DNA of 64,000 nt from Neobacillus sp. PS3-34 (GCF_030915465.1 NZ_CP133267.1:868001-932000), one strand, 5' to 3'; shown: positions 40,836-58,556, counted from the stretch's first letter. Translations and numbers: made by a program. Notes: a model not told the origin generated them from the sequence alone.

Positions 40836-41711
40836 TCATTCAATATTCTGAATCTGCTCTTTCATTTTTTCAAGCAAACTTTTAATTTCAACAACATCTC
40901 TTGCGATAATGGAATCGTTCGCTTTTGAGCCTATTGTATTAGCCTCCCTATTCATCTCCTGAACAAGAAAATCCAATTTACGCCCTATCGGATTATTTTC
41001 GATTAAGATATTAAAAAATTGCTGGATATGGCTGTTCAGCCTGATCAATTCCTCGTTGATATCCGCTTTTTCCGAAAAGACCGCCACTTCTGTCAGGATT
41101 CTTGCTTCATCAGCCTGGCCATTAAGAAATTCCTGCATTCTTCTCGTCAATCTCTCTTTATATTGTTGAACAACAGAAGGTGCGTGCTTTCGCAAACTAT
41201 TTACAAATGCTTCGAGCTGATGCAAATGTGAGGTAATGTCTTTTACAAGCTCAATCCCTTCATCCTGCCTCATTTTCGTTAGGTGGCAAGCCGCATCTTC
41301 AGCAGCTGCCAGAACTGCATTTTCAAGCTCATCATCAGAGCCTTCTGTCTCTTCAATATGTATTAAATCTTCACGGTTTATCAATTCTTGTAAGGTAATG
41401 GTTCCTTCAATTCCGTATTTTAACTGAGCTTTTTTAATAAATTGGTAATATTCCTCTATTAAGTCCCATTCCACACGAAGCTGGCGGCTGACAGCACCTT
41501 CACCCTCTACAGTGATGAAAACCTCCACTCTCCCACGCCGGATATAGGCACCAAGTATCTTTTTTATTTTCTCTTCCACTTTAAGGAGCTGCCGCGGCAT
41601 TCGAATATGATATTCGCAAAATCGGTGATTAACCGTTTTAATTTCAACATGGACAGTAAAAGAACCACTTTCTGTTTTACTTCTTCCAAAACCCGTCATG
41701 CTAACTGCCAT
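40836..41711 (-). CDS. yloC: YicC-family endoribonuclease-like protein
   Basis: 291 residues starting MAVSMTGFGRSKTESGSFTV, with KTVNHRFCEYHIRMPRQL and a C-terminal GRKLDFLVQEMNREANTIGSK block that defines the YicC/YloC family. Members have been shown to be RNases in some species. The ATG at 41711 is preferred; six upstream codons are leader. It leads the remA-gmk-rpoZ group. Confidence 0.93.
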   Translation of the reverse strand: MAVSMTGFGRSKTESGSFTVHVEIKTVNHRFCEYHIRMPRQLLKVEEKIKKILGAYIRRGRVEVFITVEGEGAVSRQLRVEWDLIEEYYQFIKKAQLKYGIEGTITLQELINREDLIHIEETEGSDDELENAVLAAAEDAACHLTKMRQDEGIELVKDITSHLHQLEAFVNSLRKHAPSVVQQYKERLTRRMQEFLNGQADEARILTEVAVFSEKADINEELIRLNSHIQQFFNILIENNPIGRKLDFLVQEMNREANTIGSKANDSIIARDVVEIKSLLEKMKEQIQNIE

Positions 41712-41757
41712 CAAACACACATCCTTCAATAAAAAAGAAATCAGTTTTTTCCTGATA

Positions 41758-41794
41758 ACAACAAAAGGTAATAGAGTCTTCTCTACTACCTTTT
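41758..41794 (-). terminator. Terminator of the P-type ATPase gene
   Basis: AAAAGGTA(g)TAGAG and CTCTA(t)TACCTTTT pair round 4 nt on the minus strand, followed by G-T-rich sequence. Confidence 0.8.
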
Positions 41795-41809
41795 GGATTA
41801 TAACATACT

Positions 41810-44489
41810 TTATTTTGTTTTTCTTGCCAAAAATGATCCTGCCAATAAAAAAGTTGGTATTGATGATAAGCCAAGGATCAGCAGCCAGTCTCTTCCTGCG
41901 ATAGGCAGGGTATGGAATATAGGCTGCAATGGCGGATAATAGATAACAACAAGCAGCAATGCCAAGGATGAAATAACGGACCAGACAAGGTATGGATTGC
42001 CAAAAGGATTCCTTGAAAGCACAGATTTTTCACTGCGGCAGTCAAAAACATGGATCAGCTGGGCCATTACCAATGCAGCAAAAGCCACAGTCTGTGCGTA
42101 TTGAAGCCGTTCTGGCTGATTATTATACACAATGATAAACGCCAATAGTGTCACTATCCCTATCAAAAAGCCCCTAGAAACAACTTTCCAGCCTAATCCC
42201 CTGGCGAAAACTCCTTCCTTGGAGCTTCGCGGTTTTCGTTTCATTACATTTTCCTCAGGGCGGTCAAGCCCCAATGCCATGGCAGGCAGTCCATCAGTCA
42301 CCAGGTTTACCCACAGGATCTGTATCGGTAAGAGCGGTAACGGCAATGCAAGAATCATTGCAAATAACATAACCAGAATCTCACCAACATTGGAGGCAAG
42401 CAAGTAACGGATAAATTTACGGATATTTTCGTAAATATTCCGCCCCTCGGTTATTGCTGATTTGATCGTCGCAAAATTGTCATCGAGCAGCACGAGAGCA
42501 GAGGCTTCCTTGGCAACATCCGTTCCCGTAATTCCCATCGCTACACCAATATCAGCAGCTTTTATTGCCGGAGCATCATTGACACCGTCTCCGGTCATTG
42601 CTACAACGTGACCTCTATTTTGGAGCGCCTTTACAATTTTAAGCTTGTGTTCAGGAGAAACCCTCGCGAACACGGATACATCATCTACAATATTTTCGAG
42701 TTCTTCGACCGACATTTCTGAGAGTGCTTTTCCATCAACAACCTTGCTTTTATTAGTCAGAATACCCAGCTGTCTGGCAATCGCCTTGGCAGTAATAACA
42801 TGGTCACCGGTAATCATAACTGTCTTGATGCCTGCTTCTCGGCATTCTTTTACCGCATTTCTCACTTCAGGGCGAGGAGGGTCAATCATTCCCTGGACAC
42901 CAATGAATGTCAAATCCATTTCCGCTTCCTGCTCGCTTAATATTAACGTATTGGAAGGTACCTGCTTAAAAGCGATTGCAATCGTTCTTAAAGCATTTGA
43001 TGCCAGCCCGTCAATGGCTTCCTGCACCCTTGTTTTTACCTCGCCGACTAAAAATTGATTTTTCCCATCCCAGAGAATCGACTTACTTATTCCGATTAAG
43101 ACATCCGGCGCCCCTTTTGTAACGATAAAATGGCGCCCCTCTCGATCTTTAACCAGAACACTCATCATTTTTCGGGTGGAATCAAACGGGAACTCATTTA
43201 CAATCTCGAACTCTGTTAAAAGCCTGTTACGGTCATACCCTGCCTTCATAGCACTGACAAGGAGCGCACCTTCGGTTGGATCTCCGTCAAGAATGACTTC
43301 TTCATTTCTATAAGACAATTCGGAATGATTGCAAAGCATGCCAAACATCAGCATTTGCTGTAATGCTTTTTCTTCCCTTGGCATAACCGTTTTTCCTTCT
43401 TTGTAAAAAACGCCCTTAGGCTCATAGCCTACGCCGTCAACTGTCCATAAGTTGCCGCCGCTCCACAAATGGGTAACCGTCATCTTATTCTGAGTCATCG
43501 TTCCTGTTTTATCAGAGCAGATGACCGATGCACATCCAAGTGTTTCAACTGCAGGAAGTTTTCTAACAATAGCATTTTTCTTAATCATCTTTTGAACACC
43601 CAGTGACAGTGCTACGGTCACAATCTGCCGGAAGCCCCTCAGGAATAGCTGCTACCGCAAGCGAAACCCCAGCTAAAAACATTGTATAGATATCATTACC
43701 CTGCATAACTCCAATCCCAACTACCAGGAATGTTAACAACAGGGCAGCTGTAATTAATATTTTGCCAAGCTGCTCCAGCCGATGCTGCAAAGGAGTAGTG
43801 GCTGTTTCCGCATTTTGGAGCAAATCAGCAATTTGTCCCATTGCCGTTTTCATTCCCGTTCCTACTGCCACACCCACTCCGCTGCCACGTGTAACCATTG
43901 TGCCCATAAAGGCGATGTTTTCCATATCGCCTATACCTGGATTTTCAGTTTTTAATGGATCTGTATGCTTGGAAACGGGCAAGGATTCTCCCGTGAGTGC
44001 TGATTCTTCAATTTCAAGGCTTCTGGCTTCTATAAGGCGGACATCCGCACCAATCCGGTCCCCGCTTGCAAACTTTAGGATATCCCCAAGGGCAATCTCC
44101 TTTGAAGGAATTTTAAGCCATTTTCCTTCCCTTAGAACATGTACCTGCGGTGCTGACAATTCCTTTAAAGCCTGAAGTGATTTCTCCGCTTTTCTCTCCT
44201 GAAAAAAACCGAGAAATCCATTGATCAGGACAATCGCTATTATCGCTATAGCATCAATGTACTCCCCTAATAGTCCTGAAATTAATGTTGCAGCAAGAAG
44301 GACAAGAACCATGAAGTCCTTAAACTGGCTAAAAAATAAGAGCAAAGCCGATTGCTTTTCTCCTTCAGCCAATTCATTATATCCATGCTGCTGAATTCGT
44401 TTCTGCGCCTCTTCCAGCGTCAATCCAGACGAAAAGTCCGTATTCAAAGATTTTTCTGCCTCGTTTACATCCATTTCATGGAACTTCAT
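41810..44489 (-). CDS. yloB: Calcium-transporting P-type ATPase, frameshifted
   Basis: P-IIA type pump, 892 residues after correction. N-terminal cation ATPase domain, DSALTGES-type actuator region (ESALTGESLPVSKHT), AGVSLAVAAIPEGLPA in the membrane, phosphorylation site CSDKTGTMTQNKMT, MTGDGVNDAPAIKAAD, and C-terminal membrane helices. The frame breaks at 43624-43627: CCGGCAGATTG is read and CCGGCCATTG gives EGLPAIVTVALSLG (GGCC misread as GGCAG, net +1). Starts divergently from rqcH. Confidence 0.95.
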
Positions 44490-44548
44490 CCGGCCATCTC
44501 ACTTCCCCCTTAATCACACAAAAAGTGCATATCTTCTAAGTAAGCTTA

Positions 44549-44577
44549 TTCAGCCTCGTCCCAAAAAATGCTATGAT
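44549..44577 (+). promoter_or_regulatory. Candidate rqcH promoter
   Basis: TTCAGC (44549-44554), 17-base spacer, TATGAT (44572-44577), 105 bp before rqcH in the divergent gap. Confidence 0.55.
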
Positions 44578-44682
44578 ATAGTATCGTTCTTCGAAAAGAT
44601 AAGAAAGAATATGAGACAGTCCGCATTTTAAAAGGATATACTAATAATAGATATTAATGATTGATAGAAAAGGATGTTTGCC

Positions 44683-46391
44683 ATGTCATTTGATGGTCTT
44701 TTTACAAAAGCAATGGCCGATGAGCTGTCACATTCGTTAAAAGGCGGCCGTATTAATAAAATTTATCAGCCATATAAAAATGAAATCATACTAACAATCC
44801 GGGCTAATGGAGTTAACCATAAACTGTTGCTGTCTGCCCATCCGAGCTATGCTCGGGCACAGCTAACGAAAGAATCGCATGATAATCCGAGCGAGCCGCC
44901 AATGTTCTGTATGCTTCTCAGAAAGCACCTTGAAGGCTATATCGTCGAAGATTTACACCAGGTAGAAGTTGACAGGATTTTGATTATTGAGGTCAAAGGA
45001 CGGAATGAATTAGGCGATATCAGCTATAAACAGCTAATTGTAGAAATTATGGGGCGCCACAGCAATATCATTCTTGTTGATAAAAACCGGAATATTATCT
45101 TGGACAGCATCAAGCATGTATCGTATGCACTAAATACACACCGCGCCATCCTGCCTGGCCAGGCCTATATTTCTCCGCCTGAACAAAATAAACTCAATCC
45201 ATTTAAAGCCGATGAGCAGGATGTGTTAAGGCTGCTGGATTTTAACAGTGGTAAGGTTGATAAACAGCTTGTAGAGCATTTTGCAGGTGTGTCCCCACTG
45301 TTCGCTAAAGAAGTTCTTTTTAAAAGCGGGCTTGCGAATAGGACAACCGTTCCTGCAACTTTTATTGAGATGATCCAAAGCATTGGAAAAGGTGAAATTC
45401 AGCCGGCAATAACGTCTGCAAATAATAAGGAGAATTTCTACCTCCTGCCACTTCAGCATTTAAAAGGCGAAAGTAAAAGCTTTCCGTCGTTAAGCGAGAT
45501 GCTCGACCGCTTTTACTTTGGTAAAGCTGAACGGGACCGGGTTAAACAACAATCGTCTGACCTTGAGCGCTTCATCGTGAACGAAAAGGAAAAGAATGAG
45601 AAAAAAATCGAAAAACTACAAAAAACCTTATTGGAGGCCGAAAAGGCTGATGAGTTCCAACGGTACGGAGAGCTGCTGACAGCCAATCTGTATGCTGCAA
45701 AAAAAGGGATGAAGGAAATTGAGGTTATCAATTACTATGATGAAGAGGGACAGACGATTAGCATTCCTCTTGATCCGCTAAAGTCACCGTCTGATAATGC
45801 TCAGAAATATTTCTCAAGATACCAAAAGGCGAAAAATTCTGTGGCAATTGTGGTCGAGCAGATTGAGAAGGCACGGGATGAAGCTGCTTACTTTGATAGC
45901 TTATATCAACAGGTTCATGCTGCTTCTCCAAAGGATATCGAAGAAATCCGCGAAGAATTGGTTGAAGGCGGATATATCCGTTTAAGGCAAAAAAAGAACG
46001 CAAAAAAAGCTTCCAATGCGAAGCCTGTTCTCGATCATTATATGTCCACTGATGGAACTGAAATTATTGTCGGTAAAAATAACAAGCAAAATGATTATTT
46101 AACGAACAAGCTCGCAGCAAGGGATGAGATTTGGCTTCATACAAAGGATATTCCTGGTTCCCATGTTGTTATCCGCAGCAAGGAGCCTACTGAGGACACA
46201 ATTAAGGAAGCAGCAATGCTCGCCGCGTATTTCAGCAAGGCCGAGAGTCCAGCTCCGTCCCTGTCGATTTTACAAAGGTTCGCTTCGTGAAAAAACCAAA
46301 CGGCGCAAAACCAGGATTTGTGATTTACGATAACCAGCAGACCGTGTATGTTACACCTGATGAAGAAATGGTCCTTGCGTTGAAGAAATAA
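44683..46391 (+). CDS. rqcH: Ribosome quality control factor RqcH (NEMF/Rqc2 homologue), frameshifted
   Basis: Adds alanine tails to stalled nascent chains on 50S subunits. About 569 residues: NFACT-N domain ([32 protein letters not shown]), helix-hairpin-helix, long coiled coil (residues about 290-430) and NFACT-R domain ([20 protein letters not shown]). The ATG at 44683 ([11 protein letters not shown]) is favoured by AAAGGA 8 nt upstream. The frame breaks at 46239-46242: AAGGCCGAGAG is read and AAGGGCCGAGAG gives [16 protein letters not shown]; the tail then ends at 46391. Confidence 0.95.
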
Positions 46392-46400
46392 CAGTGGATA

Positions 46401-46722
46401 TGGCCTTCATGACACCGCTGAAGACCAAAACCACCCTTTTGAACAGTGGAATCGGTCTTCATGTCACCGATGAAAACCAAAACCACCCTTTTAAACAGTG
46501 GAAATGGTCTTCATGAGACAGATGAAGACCAAAACCACCCTTTTGAACAGCGGAAACGGTCTTCATGTAACCGATGAAGACCAAAGCCTCTCTTTTGAAC
46601 AGTGGAAATGGGCTTCATGAGACAGATGAAGACTAAAACCACCCTTATGAACAGTGGAAATGGGCTTCATGGCACCGATGAAGACCAAAGCCTCTCTTTT
46701 GAACAGTTGAAATGGTCTTCAT
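46401..46722. repeat. Array 2: six units of a 52-bp palindromic tandem repeat
   Basis: The motif GAAGACC (with variants) begins at 46420, 46472, 46524, 46576, 46628 and 46680: an exact 52-bp period, plus a partial unit before the first. GGTCTTCAT and ATGAAGACC pair across a 7-nt linker. Linkers alternate between CACCG- and GACAG-type, and the spacer alternates ACCACCC/GCCTCTC in the last four units, so a 104-bp dimer was itself duplicated. On the minus strand the spacer (TTTCCACTG...GGTGGTTT) resembles that of array 1. It fills the convergent gap between rqcH and pyrE; no gene is present. Confidence 0.92.
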
Positions 46723-46737
46723 AAGACAAAAACAACG

Positions 46738-46782
46738 AATGGTCCAGGTTATCCGCATTTCCAGCGGCATCCCGGACCATTC
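46738..46782 (-). terminator. Terminator of the pyr operon
   Basis: GAATGGTCC and GGACCATTC form a perfect 9-bp stem with an inner CCGC/GCGG stem, followed on the minus strand by GTTGTTTTTG; 3 bp after the pyrE stop. It may also act on rqcH transcripts. Confidence 0.75.
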
Positions 46783-46784
46783 TA

Positions 46785-47413
46785 TTATTCAAACCTATTT
46801 CCCCAATTCGCAGGATCCTTGCTCCAAGCCAGCAAACTTTCCTGGTCACTTACGCTAATATATCCTTTTTGAATAGCCTCAGTAACTAATGTCGGAAAAT
46901 CGGTCAACGAACGATTTTCAATTTTTGCCTCCGCTAAAAGTGTTTTACCTTTTTCCAGCCCGTACGTAAAAATCGATACTGCGCCAAGCACATCACAGCC
47001 CGCAGCTCTTAACGCCTCAACCGCAGTAATCACACTTCCACCGGTTGAAATTAAATCCTCTATTACAACCACTTTTTGCCCTGCTTCCGCTTTGCCTTCA
47101 ATCTGATTTCCCTTGCCATGTCCCTTTGCCGAAGAGCGTACATAGCACATCGGCAGATCCATAAGCTCACTCACCCAGGCAGCATGAGGAATTCCTGCTG
47201 TTGCTGTTCCGGCTACAAGCTCTGCTTCAGGAAAGTGTTCGAGAATAAGCTTTTTTAACCCTCCTGCTATTTGCCGGCGAACCACCGGATAAGAAAGAGT
47301 CAGCCGGTTGTCGCAATAAATTGGGGATCGTAGTCCCGATGTCCAAGTAAATGGTTCATTCGGCCTTAAAGCCACAGCATTTATTTCTAATAAGCTTGCC
47401 GCAATTTCCCTCT

Positions 47414-47417
<4 letters not shown>
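46785..47417 (-). CDS. pyrE: Orotate phosphoribosyltransferase
   Basis: Orotate plus PRPP to OMP. 210 residues from the ATG at 47417 ([20 protein letters not shown]), which overlaps the pyrF stop by 4 nt and follows GAGAGGAG. PRPP loop [20 protein letters not shown] and substrate region [15 protein letters not shown]. Last gene of the operon. Confidence 0.97.
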
Positions 47418-49812
<2,395 letters not shown>

Positions 49813-49816
<4 letters not shown>

Positions 49817-52800
49817 GCCAACACCGCCTTCTCTTCTTCCGTATCCATTGGTTCAGCTGAAAAATTCATAGATTCAATTACTTTTAAAATTGCATCTGCT
49901 GTATCAAGGGATGTTAAGCACGGAATGCCGTTTTCAACCGCTTCGCGGCGAATCCTGAATCCATCGCGTTCAGGCTGTTTTCCTTTTGTGAGGGTATTAA
50001 TGATAAACTGAGCTTCCCCTTTATGAATGACATCAAGCAGGGTTTTTCCCTCAGAACCAATTTTCTCTACAACATTGACTGGCAGCCCGGCTTCGCTAAT
50101 AATGCTTGCTGTTCCGCTTGTCGCCATTAGGCGGTATCCGTTTGCGGCAAATCTCCTGGCAAGCTTGAGCGCTTCCGCTTTGTCTTTATCAGCAACTGTC
50201 AGCAGAACCGTCCCGAATTTTTGAATCTTCATCCCTGAAGCAACCAAGCCTTTATAAAGCGCTTTTTCAAGGGTATGATCCTTGCCCATTACTTCACCAG
50301 TTGATTTCATTTCCGGTCCTAGTGTAATATCGACATTTCTCAATTTTGCGAAGGAGAAGACCGGTACTTTGACAAATACGCCATCCTTTTCAGGAACGAG
50401 TCCTGATGAGTAGCCCTGAGCAGCCAGCGATTCACCAAGTATCACTTTAGTAGCAATTTTCGCCATCGGTATTTTGGTAATCTTGCTCAAAAATGGCACT
50501 GTTCTGCTTGATCGAGGATTGACCTCCAATACGTACACTTCATTGCCAGACAAGACATACTGGATGTTGAGCAGGCCGATAATATTCAGCCCTTTTGCCA
50601 GCTTTTCCGTATAATCAACGAGCTTTTGCTGGACCTCAGCTGAAAGAGTCTGTGGCGGATAAACCGCGATTGAATCACCCGAGTGAACACCGGCTCGTTC
50701 AATATGTTCCATAATTCCTGGGATAAGAACGTCTCTGCCATCGCATATTGCATCTACTTCGATTTCTTTACCTGTTAAATAGCGGTCAATTAAGACCGGA
50801 TGCTCTGGATTTACCTTTACCGCGTTTTTCATATAGTGAAGGAGTTCTTCGTACCTGTAGACGATTTCCATTGCACGCCCTCCAAGTACATACGATGGCC
50901 GGACAAGGACTGGATAGCCAATTTCCTCCGCGACCATAACTGCTTCCTCAACCGACATCGCTGTTTTCCCTGGAGGCTGAGGGATGTTCAATCCTTCAAG
51001 TGCTTGCTCGAATTTATCCCTGTTTTCTGCCCGGTCAAGATCCTCAAGGCTTGTTCCAAGGATTTTCACTCCATTTTCCGCCAGTTTTCCAGCAAGATTA
51101 ATTGCTGTTTGGCCGCCGAATTGGACCACAACGCCTTCAGGTTTTTCAAGCTCAATGATATGCATGACATCTTCTACTGTAAGCGGCTCGAAGTAAAGCT
51201 TATCCGATATACTGAAATCGGTAGAAACTGTTTCAGGGTTGTTATTGATGATAATCGCTTCAAAGCCTGCTTCCTTGATTGCTCTGACTGAATGGACAGT
51301 CGCATAATCGAACTCGATCCCCTGGCCAATCCGAATCGGCCTGATCCTAACACGATAACACTTTTTCTTCCGGATACTTCTGATTCGTTCTCATCCTCAT
51401 AAGTACCGTAAAAATAAGGCGTTTCTGATTCAAACTCCGCTGCGCATGTATCCACCATCTTGTAAACTGGCATGATCCCAGATTCCCGGCGAAGGCTGAG
51501 AATTTCTTCTTCTGTGATATTCCATAGCTCAGCAAGCTTTTTATCGGTAAATCCCTTTTGCTTTGCAGTTTTCAATAGCTCAAGTTCATTGATATTTTCT
51601 TTAAGCTTTTCTTCCAGTTTTATGATTCCTTCCATCTTTTTCAGGAAGAAAAGATCGATTTTACTCCATTGGTGAATGGTTTCGATGCTGATTTTCCGTT
51701 TAAGGGCTTCAGCTATATAAAATAATCGTTCGTCCCCCGCTTTACGAATGCGTTTTTCCAATAATTCCGCATCTATCTCGGCTCCGTCGTTAAGCTCGAA
51801 ATGGGTAACATTTGCCTCCAGCGAACGGATTGCCTTTAATAAGGATTCCTCGAAGGTACGGCGAATTGCCATTATTTCACCCGTTGCTTTCATCTGTGTT
51901 CCAAGCGAGCGGTTTCCGGATTCAAACTTGTCAAACGGCCATCTAGGAATTTTTGTCACGATATAATCAAGTGCCGGCTCAAAACTTGCATACGTTTTTC
52001 CCGTGACCGGATTTAGCATTTCATCAAGTGTCAGCCCTACAGCGATTTTTGCAGCCAGCTTTGCAATCGGGTAACCTGTAGCCTTTGATGCAAGTGCTGA
52101 TGAACGGCTGACCCTTGGGTTTACTTCAATAATGAAATATTCAAAGCTGTATGGATCAAGCGCCAGCTGAACATTACAGCCTCCTTCTATTCCAAGTGAC
52201 CGAATAATTTTAAGCGAGACATTTCTTAGCAGCTGGTATTCTCGGTCGCTTAATGTTTGGCTTGGAGCGACAACGATTGAATCCCCGGTATGTACACCGA
52301 CCGGATCGATATTTTCCATATTGCAGACAACGATAGCATTATCATTGCTATCACGCATAACCTCATATTCGATTTCCTTGAAGCCGGCAATGCTTTTCTC
52401 AAGCAGGCACTGCTTTACTGGACTATTCTTCAATCCGCTCGTCACGATTTCAGCCAGTTCTTCCTGGTTTCGGCAGATTCCGCCGCCAGTTCCGCCCAAT
52501 GTATAGGCAGGACGGACGATGACCGGAAAACCAGCCCGTTCAACGAAACTCTCTGCCTCATCAAGATTGTGGATTATTTCACTGTCAGGCACCGGTTCAT
52601 TCAGCTCATTCATTAATGTACGAAACAATTCGCGGTCTTCTGCTTTTTTAATTGCAGAAAGCTTTGTGCCCAGTATTTCCACACCACATTCATCAAGAAC
52701 TCCAGATTCATAGAGTTCCACAGCAAGATTGAGTCCAGTCTGCCCTCCAAGCGTCGCAAGAAGTGCATCAGGTCGCTCTTTGCGGATAATCCTGCTGACA

Positions 52801-53018
52801 AATTCAAGCGTAAGCGGTTCAATATAAACCTTTTCGGCAATTTCTGTATCCGTCATAATCGTAGCAGGATTGGAGTTTACGAGAATGACACGGTAGCCCT
52901 CTTCTTTAAGGGCAAGGCATGCCTGAGTTCCGGCATAATCAAACTCTGCTGCCTGCCCGATCACAATGGGACCTGACCCGATTACAAGAATGGTGTTTAT
53001 ATCAGTACGTTTTGGCAT
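49813..53018 (-). CDS. carB: Carbamoyl-phosphate synthase large subunit, frameshifted
   Basis: Two ATP-grasp halves making carbamoyl phosphate for pyrimidines. 1068 residues after correction: [53 protein letters not shown]; second half [52 protein letters not shown], and an allosteric C-terminal domain. One C missing at 51338-51341 (GGCCGATT read, GGCCCGATT expected) breaks the frame between the halves. Overlaps carA by 22 nt. Confidence 0.97.
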
Positions 53019-54098
53019 TTTTCAGCAGCCCCCTGTTTCTCAGAATCTATCATTTCCATAAACTGATTGAATAACCCGTTTGCATCCTCCGGTCCCGGTG
53101 AAGCTTCAGGATGGTATTGGACTGTAAACGCCGCAAACTTCTTATGCTTAAGACCTTCAACTGTTTCGTCATTTAAAGCGATATGTGTCACTTCAAGTTC
53201 TGTATTAACGACTGAATCCATTTCTACAGCATATCCGTGGTTTTGAGAGGTAATAGCAATCTTTCCTGTGCGTAAATCCTTGACTGGATGATTTGAACCG
53301 CGGTGCCCAAATTTCATTTTGCTCGTATCGGCCCCGCATGCGAGAGCAAACAATTGGTGACCAAGGCAAATACCAAAGAGGGGAATCTTACCCAGAATTC
53401 CATTTATCATCTCAATTGCCTCAGGAACATCCTTTGGATCTCCACGCCGTTCGACAACATGACTCCATCCGGCCTTAGGTGCAGGATTTCTTCTGCAGTA
53501 GCGTTATAAGGAACTACGATCACATCGCAATCACGCTGATTCAATTCTCGAAGAATTCCGTGCTTCATTCCAAAATCAACTAGAACTACTCTTTTTCCCC
53601 TTCCAGGACTTGGATAAGGATTCTTGGTTGATACCTGGCTTACCTGGTCAATCGGAAGCGTGGAAGACCGAAGCTGTTCCAGAACAAGGTCCGTATCCTC
53701 ACTGATATCACAAATGGCACCTTTTAATGTTCCATGCTGGCGGATAATTCTTGTGAGTTTTCTAGTGTCTATTCCGCTAATGCCAGGAATCTTTTTGATG
53801 CGGAAATACTCATCAAGCGTAAATTCACTTCGCCAATTGGATGGCAGCTCTGCAGCTTCCTTCACGATAAAGCCTTTAACTGCAGGGTTGATTGATTCAA
53901 AGTCATCACGATTAATTCCGTAATTCCCAATCAAAGGATAAGTAAGGGTAACAATTTGGCCACAATAGGACGGGTCAGAAAGAATTTCCTGATATCCGGT
54001 CATTCCCGTATTAAAAACAACCTCACCGATTGTTCTCTCTTCGCTTCCAAACCCTTCGCCGATAAAAATGGTTCCATCCTCTAAAATAAGCTGCTTTT

Positions 54099-54102
<4 letters not shown>
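52997..54102 (-). CDS. carA: Carbamoyl-phosphate synthase small (glutaminase) subunit, frameshifted
   Basis: Supplies ammonia from glutamine to CarB. 368 residues after correction: [40 protein letters not shown], catalytic Cys in [37 protein letters not shown]. The frame breaks at 53445-53450: AACGGCGTGGAGATCC is read where AACGGCCCTGGAGATCC gives [13 protein letters not shown] (GGCCC misread as GGCG). ATG at 54102 overlaps the pyrC stop. Confidence 0.96.
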
Positions 54103-56440
<2,338 letters not shown>

Positions 56441-56442
56441 CT

Positions 56443-57729
56443 TTATGCTTCTATATTTTCCTCAAACATATCTTCTTTTGCCGTTTCCCTTCCAGGAAGC
56501 ACAAGATTTAGTACGATACCGCATATAGCCGCTAGGGCCATGCCTTGAACTTGGAAGTCGTTTATTTTTATAAATGCTCCGCCAATTCCGATTACAAGGA
56601 TGACAGATGAAATAACCAGATTTCGTTTGTCGCCGAAATCAATTTTGCTATCCACTAGCATGCGAAGCCCTGATGAAGCGATGATTCCGAACAGCAGAAT
56701 TGATACACCGCCCATAACAGGAGTCGGTATGGAGCTGATTAAAGCAGTCACTTTACCAATAAATCCGAATATCGTTGCAAGAACAGCTGCTCCAGCCAAG
56801 ACATAAACACTGTATACGCGAGTAATGGCGAGAACCCCTATATTTTCACCATAAGTTGTTTTTGGAGGTCCGCCGATCAAAGCTGATATCATTGTTGCTG
56901 TGCCGTCCCCGAGAATAGATCTGTGCAAACCTGGGTCTTTTATATAATCTTTTCCTACTACCTTACTGAGGACAAGCTGATGGCCAATATGCTCTGATAA
57001 GGTAACTACTGCTACCGGGACCATTAAACCAACTAATCTCCATGTGAATTTCACTTTATAATCAATGAATGGGAAGAGGAAATCAGGCATTTCTAGCACA
57101 TGTGCGCTTTTCACATGTGAAAAGTCAACAACCCCAACAGCTACCGCGTACAAATAACCAACAATGATTCCTCCAAGAATCGGAACCATACTCAGCATAC
57201 CACGAAGATAAATCGAGAAAATGATGGTCGCAGCAAGCGCTACAAGGGCTACTGAAAAATGGAGCATGCTGTACTTTCCAGCAGGGTTGTTCATTGCCAT
57301 GTTTACTGCAGTGCCTGCGAGCGAAAGGCCAATGACAACTATTACCGGGCCTACCACAATCGGCGGAAGCAACTTCATAATCCAGCGATAACCGGCTTTT
57401 TTAATAATGAGTGCGACGATTCCATATACAAGACCCGCCATAAAAGTTCCCACCATGGCAGCTCCCGGGCCGCCTGCAGCTTTTGCGGCAATGACCGGAG
57501 CAATAAAGGCGAATGAGGAACCTAGATAGGCTGGCACCTTAAATTGAGTTATAAGCAGAAATGCCAGTGTGCCCAAACCGCTTGAAATCAGCGCGATGGC
57601 CGGGCTTAAGCCTACAAGATATGGCACCAGGATGGTGGCGCCAAACATCGCAAACAAATGCTGAAGGCTTAAGGTCAGCCATTGAAGCGGCTTCGGTCTG
57701 TCATGTACATCAAGAATTGGTTTATTCAT
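56443..57729 (-). CDS. pyrP: Uracil permease
   Basis: Uracil:proton symporter of the NCS2 family, 428 residues, about 12-14 membrane helices. Start MNKPILDVHDRPKPLQWLTL at 57729; family motifs QHLFAMFGATILVPYL, SSFAFIAPVIAA and the conserved GGPPKTTYGENIGVLAIT. The upstream open frame is attenuator sequence. Confidence 0.96.
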   Translation of the reverse strand: MNKPILDVHDRPKPLQWLTLSLQHLFAMFGATILVPYLVGLSPAIALISSGLGTLAFLLITQFKVPAYLGSSFAFIAPVIAAKAAGGPGAAMVGTFMAGLVYGIVALIIKKAGYRWIMKLLPPIVVGPVIVVIGLSLAGTAVNMAMNNPAGKYSMLHFSVALVALAATIIFSIYLRGMLSMVPILGGIIVGYLYAVAVGVVDFSHVKSAHVLEMPDFLFPFIDYKVKFTWRLVGLMVPVAVVTLSEHIGHQLVLSKVVGKDYIKDPGLHRSILGDGTATMISALIGGPPKTTYGENIGVLAITRVYSVYVLAGAAVLATIFGFIGKVTALISSIPTPVMGGVSILLFGIIASSGLRMLVDSKIDFGDKRNLVISSVILVIGIGGAFIKINDFQVQGMALAAICGIVLNLVLPGRETAKEDMFEENIEA

Positions 57730-57769
57730 TTTAAAAATCCCCCCAAATATAGCTTCTCTAGTTAGCAAT

Positions 57770-57868
57770 AAAAATACCCTCTTCGCGAGTAGACAAAGAG
57801 GGTATAAAACAGGCATGGAAAGCCCGCTTATTCCCCTTTGTCAGCCTCACAGGACTGCATTTAAAAGG
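57770..57868 (-). promoter_or_regulatory. PyrR-dependent attenuator between pyrR and pyrP
   Basis: The minus strand shows GCAGTCCTGTGAGGCTG (PyrR-binding loop, 57842-57858), then a terminator ATACCCTCTT/AAGAGGGTAT (57774-57805) followed by TTTTTATTG. Confidence 0.9.
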
Positions 57869-57878
57869 GTTATAACAT

Positions 57879-58548
<670 letters not shown>

Positions 58549-58556
58549 CTAAAGCT

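Noticed and set aside
57730..57816. N-terminal extension of pyrP
   Set aside because: It reads through the pyrR-pyrP attenuator terminator; the true start is at 57729.
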